From Bog-756 sp963837805 (GTDB taxonomy: Bacteria > Actinomycetota > Acidimicrobiia > Acidimicrobiales > RAAP-2), in contig CAWIOU010000035.1 of assembly GCA_963837805.1 (NCBI GenBank), forward strand, positions 1-64,000: a stretch of DNA of 64,000 nt, read 5' to 3'. Within the stretch, counting starts at the first letter, position 1. The number at the start of each line of letters is the position of its first letter. The position numbers and the translations under genes are program-made. Under the pieces are notes generated by a model. It was not told the DNA's origin. It ran no database searches and saw only the letters and a program-made list of their open reading frames with translations. Shown piece by piece: positions 18,792-27,201 of the stretch.

Positions 18792-18928
18792 GTCGTTCCT
18801 CAAGCAGCGACGGGGTGTCTGCTTGCCTCCTTCACCGACCACGGTAGGAACCAGGGTGATGAGCAGCCTGGGCGACAGCGCAGGCTCAGCTGTGAATCGG
18901 ACCGTCCGCCCGGCCTGCGACCACAGAT

Positions 18929-19435
18929 TCAGCGTCGCTGCACGATCCCGCGGATGTAGGCCGCCTGGCCCACGTGCTGGAGGTCGTCGGCGATCACACT
19001 GACCAGCCGGATGCTCACCGTCACCGGTGGGTCCCAGCTTTCGTCCACCACCCGAACCAGGTCGGCGTCGGCCAGCGTGACCAGGAACCCGAGCGTCCTC
19101 TCATGGACATCCTCGAAGTACCCGAGCAGTAGATGGGCATCGGCGGTGACCGCGGCGACGGCGTCGGGGTCGTGTCCGTAGCCGGTGTCGGCCGGGTCCA
19201 GTGGCAGTCCGAAGCGATCGACCCACCCGCTGGCGGTCCACACCTGTTCGCCACCGTCGAGCCCGGCGATGTGGTCATCCTGTATCCGGGTGAGGTGCCA
19301 GACCAGCCACGCGATCGAATTGGACTCGCTATCAGGCCGAAATGACAGCTCCTCGGGGGACAGACCGTTGACGGCAGGGTGCACGGCATCGCGGATCCTC
19401 TCGAAGGCGTCCACCAGCAGATCGGTGCTCTTCAT
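18929..19435 (-). CDS. DinB/DUF664 family protein (mycothiol S-transferase-like fold)
   Basis: About 168 residues forming the four-helix DinB-like bundle. The metal-ligand histidines appear as WLVWHLTRIQDDH and DDLQHVGQAAYIRG; TSASGWVDRFG-type loop residues lie between. DUF664/DinB proteins in actinobacteria include mycothiol-dependent transferases; the substrate is unknown here. ATG 19435 follows GGAGGAGACG, a strong ribosome site. Confidence 0.85.
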   Translation of the reverse strand: MKSTDLLVDAFERIRDAVHPAVNGLSPEELSFRPDSESNSIAWLVWHLTRIQDDHIAGLDGGEQVWTASGWVDRFGLPLDPADTGYGHDPDAVAAVTADAHLLLGYFEDVHERTLGFLVTLADADLVRVVDESWDPPVTVSIRLVSVIADDLQHVGQAAYIRGIVQRR

Positions 19436-19713
19436 CGTCTCCTCCTGAACCAGGCGTTCGCTGCGCTTCGTCCTTCGCACCTCACGGCGCATGGATGGTG
19501 GAGCCTAAGGCAGCGTTCCCGCTCCTGCGACAGGCCCGCGACCGGTCCGGCCTCGAACGTCCGGCGAACCCTCATGCCTGTCAACAGGGGTTTCCCCCGA
19601 TCGCCGGGCCCGGCCCTCATTGGACTTGCCCCATCGGGAAGGTGTCGTTAGCGTTTGCCAGGATTCGGCGGCCGGACCGGGCAGGCTGGCCATACCACTC
19701 AGAGGTCGGCGAG

Positions 19714-19881
19714 ATGGATGCAACAGAGCTTGAGATGACCTGCCCGAGTTGCAGGTCGCACGAGACACCAATCCTGCTGGTCTGGGGCACCGGCATCGTC
19801 AGCGGCGGCTTGAGCCTCCAGTGCCGGCTGTGTCGGCACATCTGGTCGGCCGACCGGATGGATCACCGCCAGGCGTCCTGA
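19714..19881 (+). CDS. Small zinc-ribbon protein
   Basis: 55 residues with two Cys pairs, CPSC and CRLC, spaced as in a zinc ribbon. ATG 19714 is preceded by GAGG at a workable distance. The 3' end overlaps the end of the convergent gene by 19 bp. Function unknown. Confidence 0.5.
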   Translation: MDATELEMTCPSCRSHETPILLVWGTGIVSGGLSLQCRLCRHIWSADRMDHRQAS

Positions 19882-20483
19882 TCCCGGGTCCTCGTCCGGC
19901 GTTCGTACTGCTTGGCCAGGGCGGCGAACCTGACGGCCTGCCGGCCGAGCGGATGCAGTCGCACTGGTGACAGGGGATCATCCAACTCCGCTCTGAGAAT
20001 GGCCACGGCGCGATCCAGGTCACCGAGTCCCGCATGGTCGGTGGCCAGCCCGGCAACGGCGGCCACGTGACCTTGCCCGAAAGCCAGCCGGTGCTCGGCG
20101 AACCAGACGGCGACGGCGTCATCGAGGGTCAGCGCTTCAGCGAACCGACCCACCCGCCGGCAGGCGTGAGCCATGGTCCCCACCTCGCGGCACGCCTCGG
20201 CGACCAGGTCGGGGGGATAGTCCGCACCGGTGACCAGATCGACCAGCTTCTGGGCCATCGGAACCCCGGCGTCGACAAAACCGAGCTGCGCGTTGAGACG
20301 CACGCAGCCTCGCAAGGCCCCGATGTACTCGGTGCCGAAAGGCGTGTCGAACATCTTGTGCATCGCCGTCAGCCGTTGCTCGCTATGGATGGCGTCGTCC
20401 ATCTGCGAGGCGGAATCCGGTCGCACCGGTCCCGACCCGACGAACCAGTCGACGTCCTCGATCCTCGGCCCGCTGTTGCGCAC
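19863..20483 (-). CDS. Hypothetical protein with TPR-like helices
   Basis: 206 residues, Ala/Leu-rich and helical. Segments such as RRVGRFAEALTLDDAVAVWF and LGDLDRAVAILRAELDD look like tetratricopeptide helices, but no full repeat array is evident. GTG 20483 starts 4 nt after the stop of the cupin gene, so the two are co-transcribed. Function unknown. Confidence 0.55.
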   Translation of the reverse strand: MRNSGPRIEDVDWFVGSGPVRPDSASQMDDAIHSEQRLTAMHKMFDTPFGTEYIGALRGCVRLNAQLGFVDAGVPMAQKLVDLVTGADYPPDLVAEACREVGTMAHACRRVGRFAEALTLDDAVAVWFAEHRLAFGQGHVAAVAGLATDHAGLGDLDRAVAILRAELDDPLSPVRLHPLGRQAVRFAALAKQYERRTRTRDQDAWR

Positions 20484-20487
20484 GCTC

Positions 20488-20931
20488 CTAGACGGGTTCC
20501 ATGCCGAAACGGGCCATCAGCGCCCGCTCCTCATCGGGCGACGGAGGCTCGCCCCGGTTCCACAGCTCGTGGAGACCGGCGAAATAGGCGTCCATGGCCG
20601 GGGCATGGATCACCAGGAGCCTGGCCTCGTCCTCCCCGCCGTTGCCGAAGGTGTGTGCCGTCCCCCGAGGGACCAGGACGAACTGGTCGGGCCCGACCAG
20701 GAACTCCTCACCCTCCACGACCACCGACACCACGCCCTCGAGTACGAAGTAGGCCTCCGAGCAGTTGGTGTGCCGGTGCGGCGGTGGCCGACGACCCCCG
20801 GCCGGCAACGTCCGCTCCATCAGCGAGAAGTCGCCGTCGTCCTGGTCGGCCAGGGCCTTGAAGTACATCGTGCTCCCGCGGGCGCGGTACTGCTCGTGAC
20901 CCTCGCCTCGCCCAACCACACTGATGGTCAT
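20488..20931 (-). CDS. Cupin-domain protein
   Basis: A 147-residue single-domain cupin. Motif 1 is PPHRHTNCSEAYFVLEGVV (His, His, Glu ligands) and motif 2 is LVPRGTAHTFGN (His ligand), predicting one bound divalent metal. Small cupins of this kind are quercetinase-, ectoine- or mannose-isomerase-related, so the reaction cannot be assigned. ATG 20931 follows AGGAGGT at 6 nt, a strong ribosome site. Confidence 0.85.
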   Translation of the reverse strand: MTISVVGRGEGHEQYRARGSTMYFKALADQDDGDFSLMERTLPAGGRRPPPHRHTNCSEAYFVLEGVVSVVVEGEEFLVGPDQFVLVPRGTAHTFGNGGEDEARLLVIHAPAMDAYFAGLHELWNRGEPPSPDEERALMARFGMEPV

Positions 20932-21031
20932 GACCCGACCTCCTGTTCAGGATGGTAGGCCGAGAACGACCTGGGCCGGCGGCAGCCGTGGACAGGAGGA
21001 GAGCCGCGGGCAGGAGGAAGAGGAGGAAACG

Positions 21032-21511
21032 CTACACACAGTCTGCACAATGGCCGGTGACGTCCAGTGCGTGCGAGCTCGGGCGGAACCCCTGCTGTTC
21101 GGCCAGCTCGAGCACCATGTCGGCGACCGTCCGCTCGAAGGCCGGCGTGGGGGTGACATCGATGACCCGGCCGCAGATGGTGCACAGCAGGTGATGGTGG
21201 TGTTCGGTCAGGTCCTCGGCCAGCTCGAACCGTGCGAACTCGTCCTTGGCCGCGATCCGCCGGACCACCCCGGCGCTCTGGAGATCGACCAGGTGCCGGT
21301 AGGCCGAGCTCCTCGGAACCCCCGGAAGCCGCGCCGCGATATCCGAGATGCTCACCGGGTGGCCGACCGCCGCCAACAGTTCGACGATGGCCCGCCGGCC
21401 GGCCGTGTACCGGAGGTCGACCCGCCGGAGGCGGACCTCGACGAGCTCGTCCAAGCTGGCGTCCGTCACCCCCGACTCCGGCGCCGCTCCTCCTGATCTC
21501 ACTGATCTCAT
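21032..21511 (-). CDS. Fur-family metalloregulator, probable Zur
   Basis: A 159-residue Fur-family repressor. The winged helix (RRAIVELLAAVGHPVSISDI, PGVPRSSAYRHLVDLQSAGV) is followed by the dimerisation/metal domain with HHHHLLCTICG and a C-terminal CADC, which together form the structural CxxC/CxxC zinc site. It is divergent from a zinc-type ABC operon whose promoter holds a Fur-like palindrome, so Zur (zinc) is the best guess. ATG 21511 is the longest start; GTG 21469 is better supported by a GGAG 6 nt upstream. Confidence 0.88.
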   Translation of the reverse strand: MRSVRSGGAAPESGVTDASLDELVEVRLRRVDLRYTAGRRAIVELLAAVGHPVSISDIAARLPGVPRSSAYRHLVDLQSAGVVRRIAAKDEFARFELAEDLTEHHHHLLCTICGRVIDVTPTPAFERTVADMVLELAEQQGFRPSSHALDVTGHCADCV

Positions 21512-21633
21512 GACCGGGCGACTGGGGCGTACCGTGCGTGCCGCCGCGGTGGGATGGCGGGGCGGTCAACCTGGCCGTCATGGGTGATCACGAATGCTCC
21601 TCTGCGTCGCCGATTGGCCCGCTCCAATCTTAC

Positions 21634-21663
21634 TTGTAATGAGACTCAGTCTCATTCTAGTCT
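21634..21663 (+). promoter_or_regulatory. znu operon promoter (leaderless)
   Basis: TTGTAA (21634-21639) and TAGTCT (21658-21663) are 18 bp apart, and the GTG start of the binding-protein gene follows 6 nt after the -10. The operator palindrome fills the spacer. Confidence 0.6.
21638..21656. promoter_or_regulatory. Zur/Fur-type operator palindrome
   Basis: AATGAGACT-C-AGTCTCATT is a perfect 9-1-9 palindrome lying between the -35 and -10 boxes of the metal-uptake operon and upstream of the divergent Fur-family gene. Binding would block polymerase, the expected mode for zinc-loaded Zur. Confidence 0.7.
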
Positions 21664-21669
21664 ACCGGC

Positions 21670-22638
21670 GTGATGGATCGCCGACGCCGGAGGAGGCAGG
21701 TACCAAGGTCGGGGCGGGCGCTCCGGGTCCTGGCGCTGGCCACGCTCGTCGGGTGCCCGCTCCTCGTCACGAGCTGCTCGACCGGCGCTGCGTCGGGCAG
21801 TTCGAGGCCCGGCGTCGTCAACGCCGTGGGCGCCGAGAACCAGTACGCCAACGTGCTCGCCCAGATCGGGGGAAGCTACGTCCATGTGACGTCGATCCTC
21901 GACAACCCCAACACCGATCCCCACACTTTCGAGGCCAGTACGACCGTGGCCGAGGAGGTCGGGCGGGCCGACCTGGTCGTCCAGAACGGCGTGGGCTACG
22001 ACAGCTTCATGGACAACATCGAGTCGGCCTCGCCGAGCCCGGAGCGCAAGGTCATCGTGGCCCAGCACGTGCTCGGGCTGCCCGACTCGACCCCCAATCC
22101 GCACCTCTGGTACAGCCCGAAGACCATGCCGGCGGTGGCCAAGGTGATGGCCACCGACCTGTCGGCACTCGAGCCCGCCCACCGCGGGTACTTCGAAGCC
22201 AGACTGCGGACCTTCGACGCCTCCCTCACGCCGTGGCTGGCGGCCATCGCCGCATTCGGGCACGACCACCCGGGGACGCCGGTGGCCACCACCGAGCCGG
22301 TGGCCGACTATCTGCTCGAGGCGATGGGCATGAAGAACCTGACGCCGTTCGCCTTCCAGGCTGACATCATGAACGGGGTCGACCCCTCTCCCGAGGACAT
22401 CACGCTCGAGAACAACTTCTTCACCAGGCATCAGGTGAAGGTCTTCTGTTACAACCAACAGGTAGTCGACTCCCTGACCGCGTCCATCAGGCAGACGGCC
22501 GTGTCGGCCGGTGTGCCGGTCGTCGGCGTGTACGAGACGATGCCCACCCCGGGGTACGACTACCAGTCCTGGATGATGGCCCAGGTGAAGGCCATCGAGG
22601 CGGCGGTGGCCCACGGCACCTCCACGGAGCACCTGTGA
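21670..22638 (+). CDS. Metal ABC transporter substrate-binding lipoprotein (ZnuA/TroA type)
   Basis: About 322 residues. An Arg-rich n-region, hydrophobic core and lipobox VTSC predict a lipoprotein. The mature TroA-fold domain keeps metal-ligand histidines in NTDPHTFE and NPHLWYSP, and a later acidic site near VVGVYETMPT. It captures Zn2+ (or Mn2+) for the permease encoded downstream. GTG 21670 is 6 nt after the -10 box; ATG 21673 is the next codon. The stop overlaps the ATPase start by 4 bp. Confidence 0.88.
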   Translation: MMDRRRRRRQVPRSGRALRVLALATLVGCPLLVTSCSTGAASGSSRPGVVNAVGAENQYANVLAQIGGSYVHVTSILDNPNTDPHTFEASTTVAEEVGRADLVVQNGVGYDSFMDNIESASPSPERKVIVAQHVLGLPDSTPNPHLWYSPKTMPAVAKVMATDLSALEPAHRGYFEARLRTFDASLTPWLAAIAAFGHDHPGTPVATTEPVADYLLEAMGMKNLTPFAFQADIMNGVDPSPEDITLENNFFTRHQVKVFCYNQQVVDSLTASIRQTAVSAGVPVVGVYETMPTPGYDYQSWMMAQVKAIEAAVAHGTSTEHL

Positions 22639-23451
22639 CCGAGCCGCCGGTGCTGGCCGTCGACAAGGTGGGCATCGCCTTTGCCGGGAGGACCATCCTC
22701 GACGACGTTTCGTTCGAGATCCACCAGGGCGAGTTCACCGGGCTCATCGGCTCGAACGGGGTGGGCAAGACCACCCTCCTGCGGATCATCCTCGGCCTCC
22801 AGCGTCCGGGCTCGGGTGAGGTCCGGGTGCTCGGGGCGCCGCTCGCCCAACACCGGCGCTCCCTCGGCTACGTGCCCCAGAAGGTGGCCCTCGATCCCGA
22901 CGTGCCCATGCGGGCACGCGACCTGGTGGCCCTCGGCCTGGACGGCCACCGGTTCGGGGTCGGACGCCGGTCGAAGCAGCAACGGGAACTGGTCGACACG
23001 ATGCTCCATGACGTCGACGCCGACGGGTTCGCCGACAGCCGGGTCGGGAGCCTCTCGGGGGGCGAGCAGCAGCGGGTCCTGATCGCCCACGCGCTCGGTG
23101 AGCCGGCCCCAGTTGCTCCTCCTCGACGAGCCGCTGGCCAATCTGGACCCGAAAAGCGTCCAGGAGATCGTCGCCCTGCTCCACCGGGTGGCCACGGACC
23201 ACGGGGTGGCCATCCTCCTGTCCGCGCACGAGATGAACGCCCTGCTGCCGGTGATGGACCGGATCGTCTACATCACCGACGGCCGGGCGGCCAGTGGGAC
23301 CACCGAGGAGGTCGTCCAGTCCGAGGTCCTCAGCAAGCTCTACGGGCACCACGTCGACGTGCTGAAGCTCCATGGCCGGGTGTTGGTGGTCGCCGAGCCC
23401 GGTGCCGAAGCCGACGACATCCCCGACCACCCGACCCTCACCGTGTCCTGA
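22635..23451 (+). CDS. Metal ABC transporter ATPase (ZnuC type), apparent frameshift
   Basis: Nucleotide-binding subunit of the zinc/manganese importer. Walker A (GSNGVGKTTLL), the Q-loop region and the signature LSGGEQQRVLIA are in the first frame; Walker B and D-loop (LLLLDEPLANLDPK) and the H-loop (LLSAHEMNALL) are in another. Removing one G at 23097-23098 joins them into 271 residues, the normal family length. GTG 22635 overlaps the binding-protein stop. As the rest of the operon is intact, a sequencing error is likely. Confidence 0.88.
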
Positions 23452-23457
23452 GCCGCC

Positions 23458-24321
23458 GTGCACCTCGTGTTCGAGCCGGGCTTCTTCTCGAGCGAGCCGG
23501 TCCGCACGGCGGTGGTGATCGGTGCGGTGACCGCCGTCGTCTCGGCCGTCGTCGGTGTGTTCACGGTGGTCCGGAGCCAGTCCTTCGCCGGCCACGCACT
23601 CACCGACATCGCCACCGCCGGGGGTTCGGGCGCCTTCTACTTCGGCTTCAATCCGCTGGCCGGCTTCATCGGTGGCGGGATCGTCGGCGGGGGAGCCATG
23701 GATCTCATCGGCGTCCAGCGGGTGCGGAGCCGGGATCTGGCTACCGGCATCGTGCTCGGGGCGGCGACCGGTCTGGCCGCGCTCTTCCTCTATCTCGACA
23801 CAACGGTGAGCGCCACCACCGGTGCCACCCAGCAGATCCTGTTCGGATCGATCTTCACCGTCGAGCGGTCCACCGTTCCGATCGTCATCGTGTTGAGTGC
23901 GGCGACACTCGGCCTGGTGGCGGCCATCCATCGGCCGCTGCTCCTGAGCTCGGTGAGCCCGGATCTGGCGTCGGCTCAGGGCATCGGTCTGCGTACCGTC
24001 GGGCTGCTGTTCATGGCCGCCCTGGCCGTCTCGGTCGGTCTCTCGTCTCTGGCTATCGGATCGATCCTGTCGACCGCGCTCCTGATCGGCCCGGCGGCCA
24101 CCGCCCTGCGGGTGACCCGGACCATCCGTCGGGCGATGCTCACCGCCTGTCTCCTCGGCATCGGGACCACCTGGCTCGGCATCCTCCTCGCCTATGACAG
24201 CCACTTCTGGGATTCGTCGAGCCAGGGGTTGCCGGTGAGCTTCTTCGTCGTCGCCATCGCCTTCTCGCTCTACCTCCTTTCCGGTCTGCCGGCTATCCGC
24301 CGGCGCAGGCTCGGCCGCTGA
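23458..24321 (+). CDS. Metal ABC transporter permease 1 (ABC-3 family)
   Basis: A 287-residue ABC-3 family permease with about eight TM segments; GHALTDIATAGGSGAFYFGF and GAMDLIGVQRVRSRD match the coupling region of ZnuB/TroC proteins. GTG 23458 follows the ATPase stop by 6 bp. A second, similar permease follows, so the channel is probably a heterodimer. Confidence 0.9.
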   Translation: MHLVFEPGFFSSEPVRTAVVIGAVTAVVSAVVGVFTVVRSQSFAGHALTDIATAGGSGAFYFGFNPLAGFIGGGIVGGGAMDLIGVQRVRSRDLATGIVLGAATGLAALFLYLDTTVSATTGATQQILFGSIFTVERSTVPIVIVLSAATLGLVAAIHRPLLLSSVSPDLASAQGIGLRTVGLLFMAALAVSVGLSSLAIGSILSTALLIGPAATALRVTRTIRRAMLTACLLGIGTTWLGILLAYDSHFWDSSSQGLPVSFFVVAIAFSLYLLSGLPAIRRRRLGR

Positions 24322-25139
24322 TGTTCTCGGGGTTCATGGCCAACGCCTGGGAGGTCGCCACCCTGGTGGCGGTGGTGGCCGGCGTCGTCGGTTTCTTCGT
24401 CGTGATGCGGGGCGCGGCCTTCCCGGCCCACGCCATCCCGAACGGCGCCTTCGCCGGTGCCGCCGGAGCCAGTCTCATCGGGATCAACCCGCTGGTCGGT
24501 CTCGGGGTGTTCTCCCTCGGGGCGGCCCTCGGCATCGGGTCGCTCGGGCGCCGCGGCCGGCCCGACGTGGCCACGGCACTGGCCCTGGTGATGATGCTCG
24601 CCCTCGGCGCCGCCTTCCTCAGCCAGAGCACGGAGTACGAGCCACAGATCTTCTCACTGCTCTTCGGTGAGATCCTCGGCGTGAGCACGAGCGAGATCGG
24701 GCCGGTGGCCATCCTCGGGCTGGTGTGCATCCTCGCCGTCGGCGTCCTCTACCGCCGGTTGATGCTCACCGCCATGGTGCCCGAGATCGCCGAGGCCCGG
24801 GGGCTCCGTCCCCACCGGACCGAGATGGCCTTCCTGGTCGTCGTGGCCTGCGCCACGACCATGACGGTCCCGGTGGTGGGCGCCCTCCTCATCTTCTCGT
24901 TGATGATCGGACCGCCCGCCGCGGCCCGGTGCGTGACTGACAGGCCGGGGACCGCCCTGGTCGGCTCGGTGGTCATCGCCCTGGCCACGGTGTGGACCTC
25001 GATCGCCTGCTCCTTCGAGACCAACTGGCCGGTCGGATTCTGGGTCGGGATGTTGAGCGCGGCGTCCTATGCCCTGGGCCGGATCTACGCCGCCCGGCGC
25101 CGGTCCCGGGGCGGCCGGAGGGTGCCGGTGGCAGCGTGA
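24321..25139 (+). CDS. Metal ABC transporter permease 2 (ABC-3 family)
   Basis: A 272-residue second ABC-3 permease with eight or so TM segments (AFPAHAIPNGAFAGAAGASL marks the family's N-terminal coupling region). Its ATG overlaps the previous stop (TGATG), and its own stop overlaps the next gene's GTG. Pairs of ABC-3 permeases with one ATPase are known in Mn/Zn importers. Confidence 0.9.
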   Translation: MFSGFMANAWEVATLVAVVAGVVGFFVVMRGAAFPAHAIPNGAFAGAAGASLIGINPLVGLGVFSLGAALGIGSLGRRGRPDVATALALVMMLALGAAFLSQSTEYEPQIFSLLFGEILGVSTSEIGPVAILGLVCILAVGVLYRRLMLTAMVPEIAEARGLRPHRTEMAFLVVVACATTMTVPVVGALLIFSLMIGPPAAARCVTDRPGTALVGSVVIALATVWTSIACSFETNWPVGFWVGMLSAASYALGRIYAARRRSRGGRRVPVAA

Positions 25140-25924
25140 GCGACGGGGACGGACCGAACGGACCCCTCGGGCGGGCGTCGATCACCCGGGTGCTCGAGGC
25201 TGCCGGCTGTGTCGCCGCCGCCGAGGAGGCCGACGAGCTCATCCGGGCCGCCCCCGACGAGCGCCGGCTGCGGCTGATGGTCGACCGCCGCCTCACCGGG
25301 GAACCGCTGGCCTGGATAACCGGGGCGGCGGTCTTCTGTGGCCTCGACGTCGCCGTCGATCCCGGCGTGTACGTCCCGAGGTGGCAGTCCGAGCCGCTGG
25401 CCCTGGAGGCCGCCCACCTCCTCCCGCGACGTGGGTGCGGCGTCGACCTGGGCACGGGTTCGGGGGCCATCGCCATGGTCATGCAGTCGGTGCGACCCGA
25501 TGCCCGGGTGGTGGCCACCGAGGTCGACGTGGTCGCCGCACGGTGTGCCCGGGGTAACGGGGTGACCGTCTTCGAGGGGGACCTCGACGCACCCCTGCCC
25601 GACGACCTCGCCTCCCACGTCGACGTCATGACCGGCGTGCTCCCCTACGTCCCGACCGACGCGCTCGGGCTCCTCCCCCGGGACGTCCGGGACTTCGAAC
25701 CCCGGGCGGCCCTCGACGGAGGCTCGCAGGGTCTCGATCTGGTGGCCAGAGCGGTCCGCCGGAGCCGACGGTGGGTCAGCCCCGGCGGTTGGCTGTTCCT
25801 CGAGATCGGAGGGGACCAGGCCGACGCCGCCGAGCGGATGTTCGCCGCCAGCGGGTACGACGAGGTGCGGGTGCTGGAGGACGGTGACGGCGATCCGCGG
25901 GGTATCTGCGGGCGCCGGTCCTGA
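25136..25924 (+). CDS. PrmC/HemK-related methyltransferase with altered catalytic motif
   Basis: A 262-residue SAM-dependent methyltransferase. It has the N-terminal helical domain of glutamine methyltransferases, RRLTGEPLAWITG, and the SAM-binding loop VDLGTGSGAIAM. The catalytic NPPY of PrmC is replaced by VLPY (GVLPYVPTDA), as in a group of actinobacterial PrmC-related proteins whose substrate is unknown. GTG 25136 overlaps the permease stop (GTGA), so it is the last gene of the metal-uptake operon, an unexpected place for a release-factor-type methylase. Confidence 0.8.
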   Translation: MSDGDGPNGPLGRASITRVLEAAGCVAAAEEADELIRAAPDERRLRLMVDRRLTGEPLAWITGAAVFCGLDVAVDPGVYVPRWQSEPLALEAAHLLPRRGCGVDLGTGSGAIAMVMQSVRPDARVVATEVDVVAARCARGNGVTVFEGDLDAPLPDDLASHVDVMTGVLPYVPTDALGLLPRDVRDFEPRAALDGGSQGLDLVARAVRRSRRWVSPGGWLFLEIGGDQADAAERMFAASGYDEVRVLEDGDGDPRGICGRRS

Positions 25925-26060
25925 GGCGCACGATGCCCAAAGAATCGGGTCGACGGCCCTCTTCTCCCGCGGTGGACGAAGGACCCCCGGCCCGGCAGGG
26001 CCGAAGGTCACAGATCCTGGCTCGCTGGCGGACAGTTTCCGCGGCCGGCGCGGCCCTCCA

Positions 26061-26708
26061 TCAGGTGGTGGCGGCCGCGTCCCGCCGAGCGGTGGCGCTC
26101 TCGGGCGCGATCGGGAACCGAACACTGACCGTCCCACCATCGGTGCTGGTGGTCATCGGAAAGCCCGATTTCATGAAGATGCCGATCATGTCGCGGTTCT
26201 CGGAGAGCGTTTCGGCGACGAATGTGGTGATCCCGCGCCGGAACGCGGCCGCGGCGAGGTGTTCGAGCAGAAGCGTGGCCATCCCGTGGTGCTGACACTC
26301 GTCGGCCACGACAAAGGCCACCTCGGCGTCGGCCGTCCCCGGGACCCGTTCATAGCGCCCGACGGCAATGAGCCGGTCCCCGTCCACTGCCACCAGAGCC
26401 AGGCGGTCCACGTAGTCCACATGGGTGAACCGTTCGATCTCAGCGGGCGACAGCTTCGGGTGCACGAAGAAGAACCGCCGGTACACCGACCGCGCCGAAA
26501 GGTGCTCGTGAAACGCGGCCAGGCGTTCACCGTCGTCGGCTCTGATGGGCCGCAGACCGATGACCTGCCCGTCCCGGGTTTCGACGGAACAGGAAAGCTC
26601 GACCGGAGCGTGATCAGGTGCTGGTTCCACGGGGCGGGCCGGGCTGTCGACCGGCTCATCTTCTGGCAAGGCTCTCCCTCCCGCAGCACCCAGATGCCAC
26701 CTTTCCAT
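26061..26708 (-). CDS. GNAT-family acetyltransferase
   Basis: About 215 residues with a GNAT fold: LRPIRADDGERLAAFHEHLS at the N-terminus, the strand DAEVAFVVADECQHHGMATL containing the acetyl-CoA pyrophosphate loop (QHHGMA), and FMKSGFPM near the end. It resembles the acetyltransferase module of actinobacterial protein lysine acetyltransferases and lacks a cyclic-nucleotide domain here. ATG 26708 is chosen; the frame is open upstream to 26837 but across a promoter region. Divergent from a small gene with a DosR-like box between them. Confidence 0.82.
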   Translation of the reverse strand: MERWHLGAAGGRALPEDEPVDSPARPVEPAPDHAPVELSCSVETRDGQVIGLRPIRADDGERLAAFHEHLSARSVYRRFFFVHPKLSPAEIERFTHVDYVDRLALVAVDGDRLIAVGRYERVPGTADAEVAFVVADECQHHGMATLLLEHLAAAAFRRGITTFVAETLSENRDMIGIFMKSGFPMTTSTDGGTVSVRFPIAPESATARRDAAATT

Positions 26709-26763
26709 TCGATGCCGAAAACACACCGGCGGATAGGGCCAAAGGTCCGCGATCTTCTGGCGA

Positions 26764-26777
26764 CGGGACGTTTGGCC
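26764..26777. promoter_or_regulatory. DosR/DevR-like box 1
   Basis: GGGACGTTTGGCCC matches 11 of 14 positions of the core of the mycobacterial DosR consensus (GGGACTWWAGTCCC). It lies between the divergent GNAT gene and the small gene at 26839, about 0.4 kb from the DevR-like regulator gene. Confidence 0.5.
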
Positions 26778-26838
26778 CTGGCCGGGGGCGCTCCGGACTG
26801 GCACGGTGGTGATACCAACCTCGAAGTGGGAGCACACG

Positions 26839-27156
26839 ATGGCCGAGATCTACACCGAGCTGCTGGCTGCCGCGCTCACCGAACGGGAGCGCTCGCAGCT
26901 CCCGCTGTCCGCCACCGAGGCGCTGGCCCAAGTAGTGACCTGCCGCAGCCGCGCCGTCCGGGGCTGTTCGACTCCCATCGGTCGGGGCTGGGCCACGGTG
27001 GCTCTGGCCCAACAGGTGGCCTATGACTCCGCGCTCATCCGGTACGCCGGGATTGCCGGGATCGCTTGTGATTCCCGTCGGTTCGGGTCACCGGGTGCCG
27101 AGCGGCAGCGGGTCGAGCGCGAGCTGACGGCAAGGGGGATCCCGCTCGACCGGTGA
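26839..27156 (+). CDS. Hypothetical protein near the two-component system
   Basis: 105 residues, soluble, helical, Ala/Arg-rich, with two Cys (VTCRSRAVRGCS) near the middle and a third near residue 78. No family recognised. ATG 26839 is preceded by GGGAG. The DosR-like box 62 bp upstream suggests control by the neighbouring DevR-like protein. Confidence 0.55.
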   Translation: MAEIYTELLAAALTERERSQLPLSATEALAQVVTCRSRAVRGCSTPIGRGWATVALAQQVAYDSALIRYAGIAGIACDSRRFGSPGAERQRVERELTARGIPLDR

Positions 27157-27201
27157 CGGACCGGTGACGGGCCGCGACGGCCGGTTCCGGGCTCGTGGCG
27201 C

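Noticed and set aside
21512..21669. Riboswitch before the metal-uptake operon
   Set aside because: The promoter leaves no leader RNA; the palindrome is DNA between -35 and -10.
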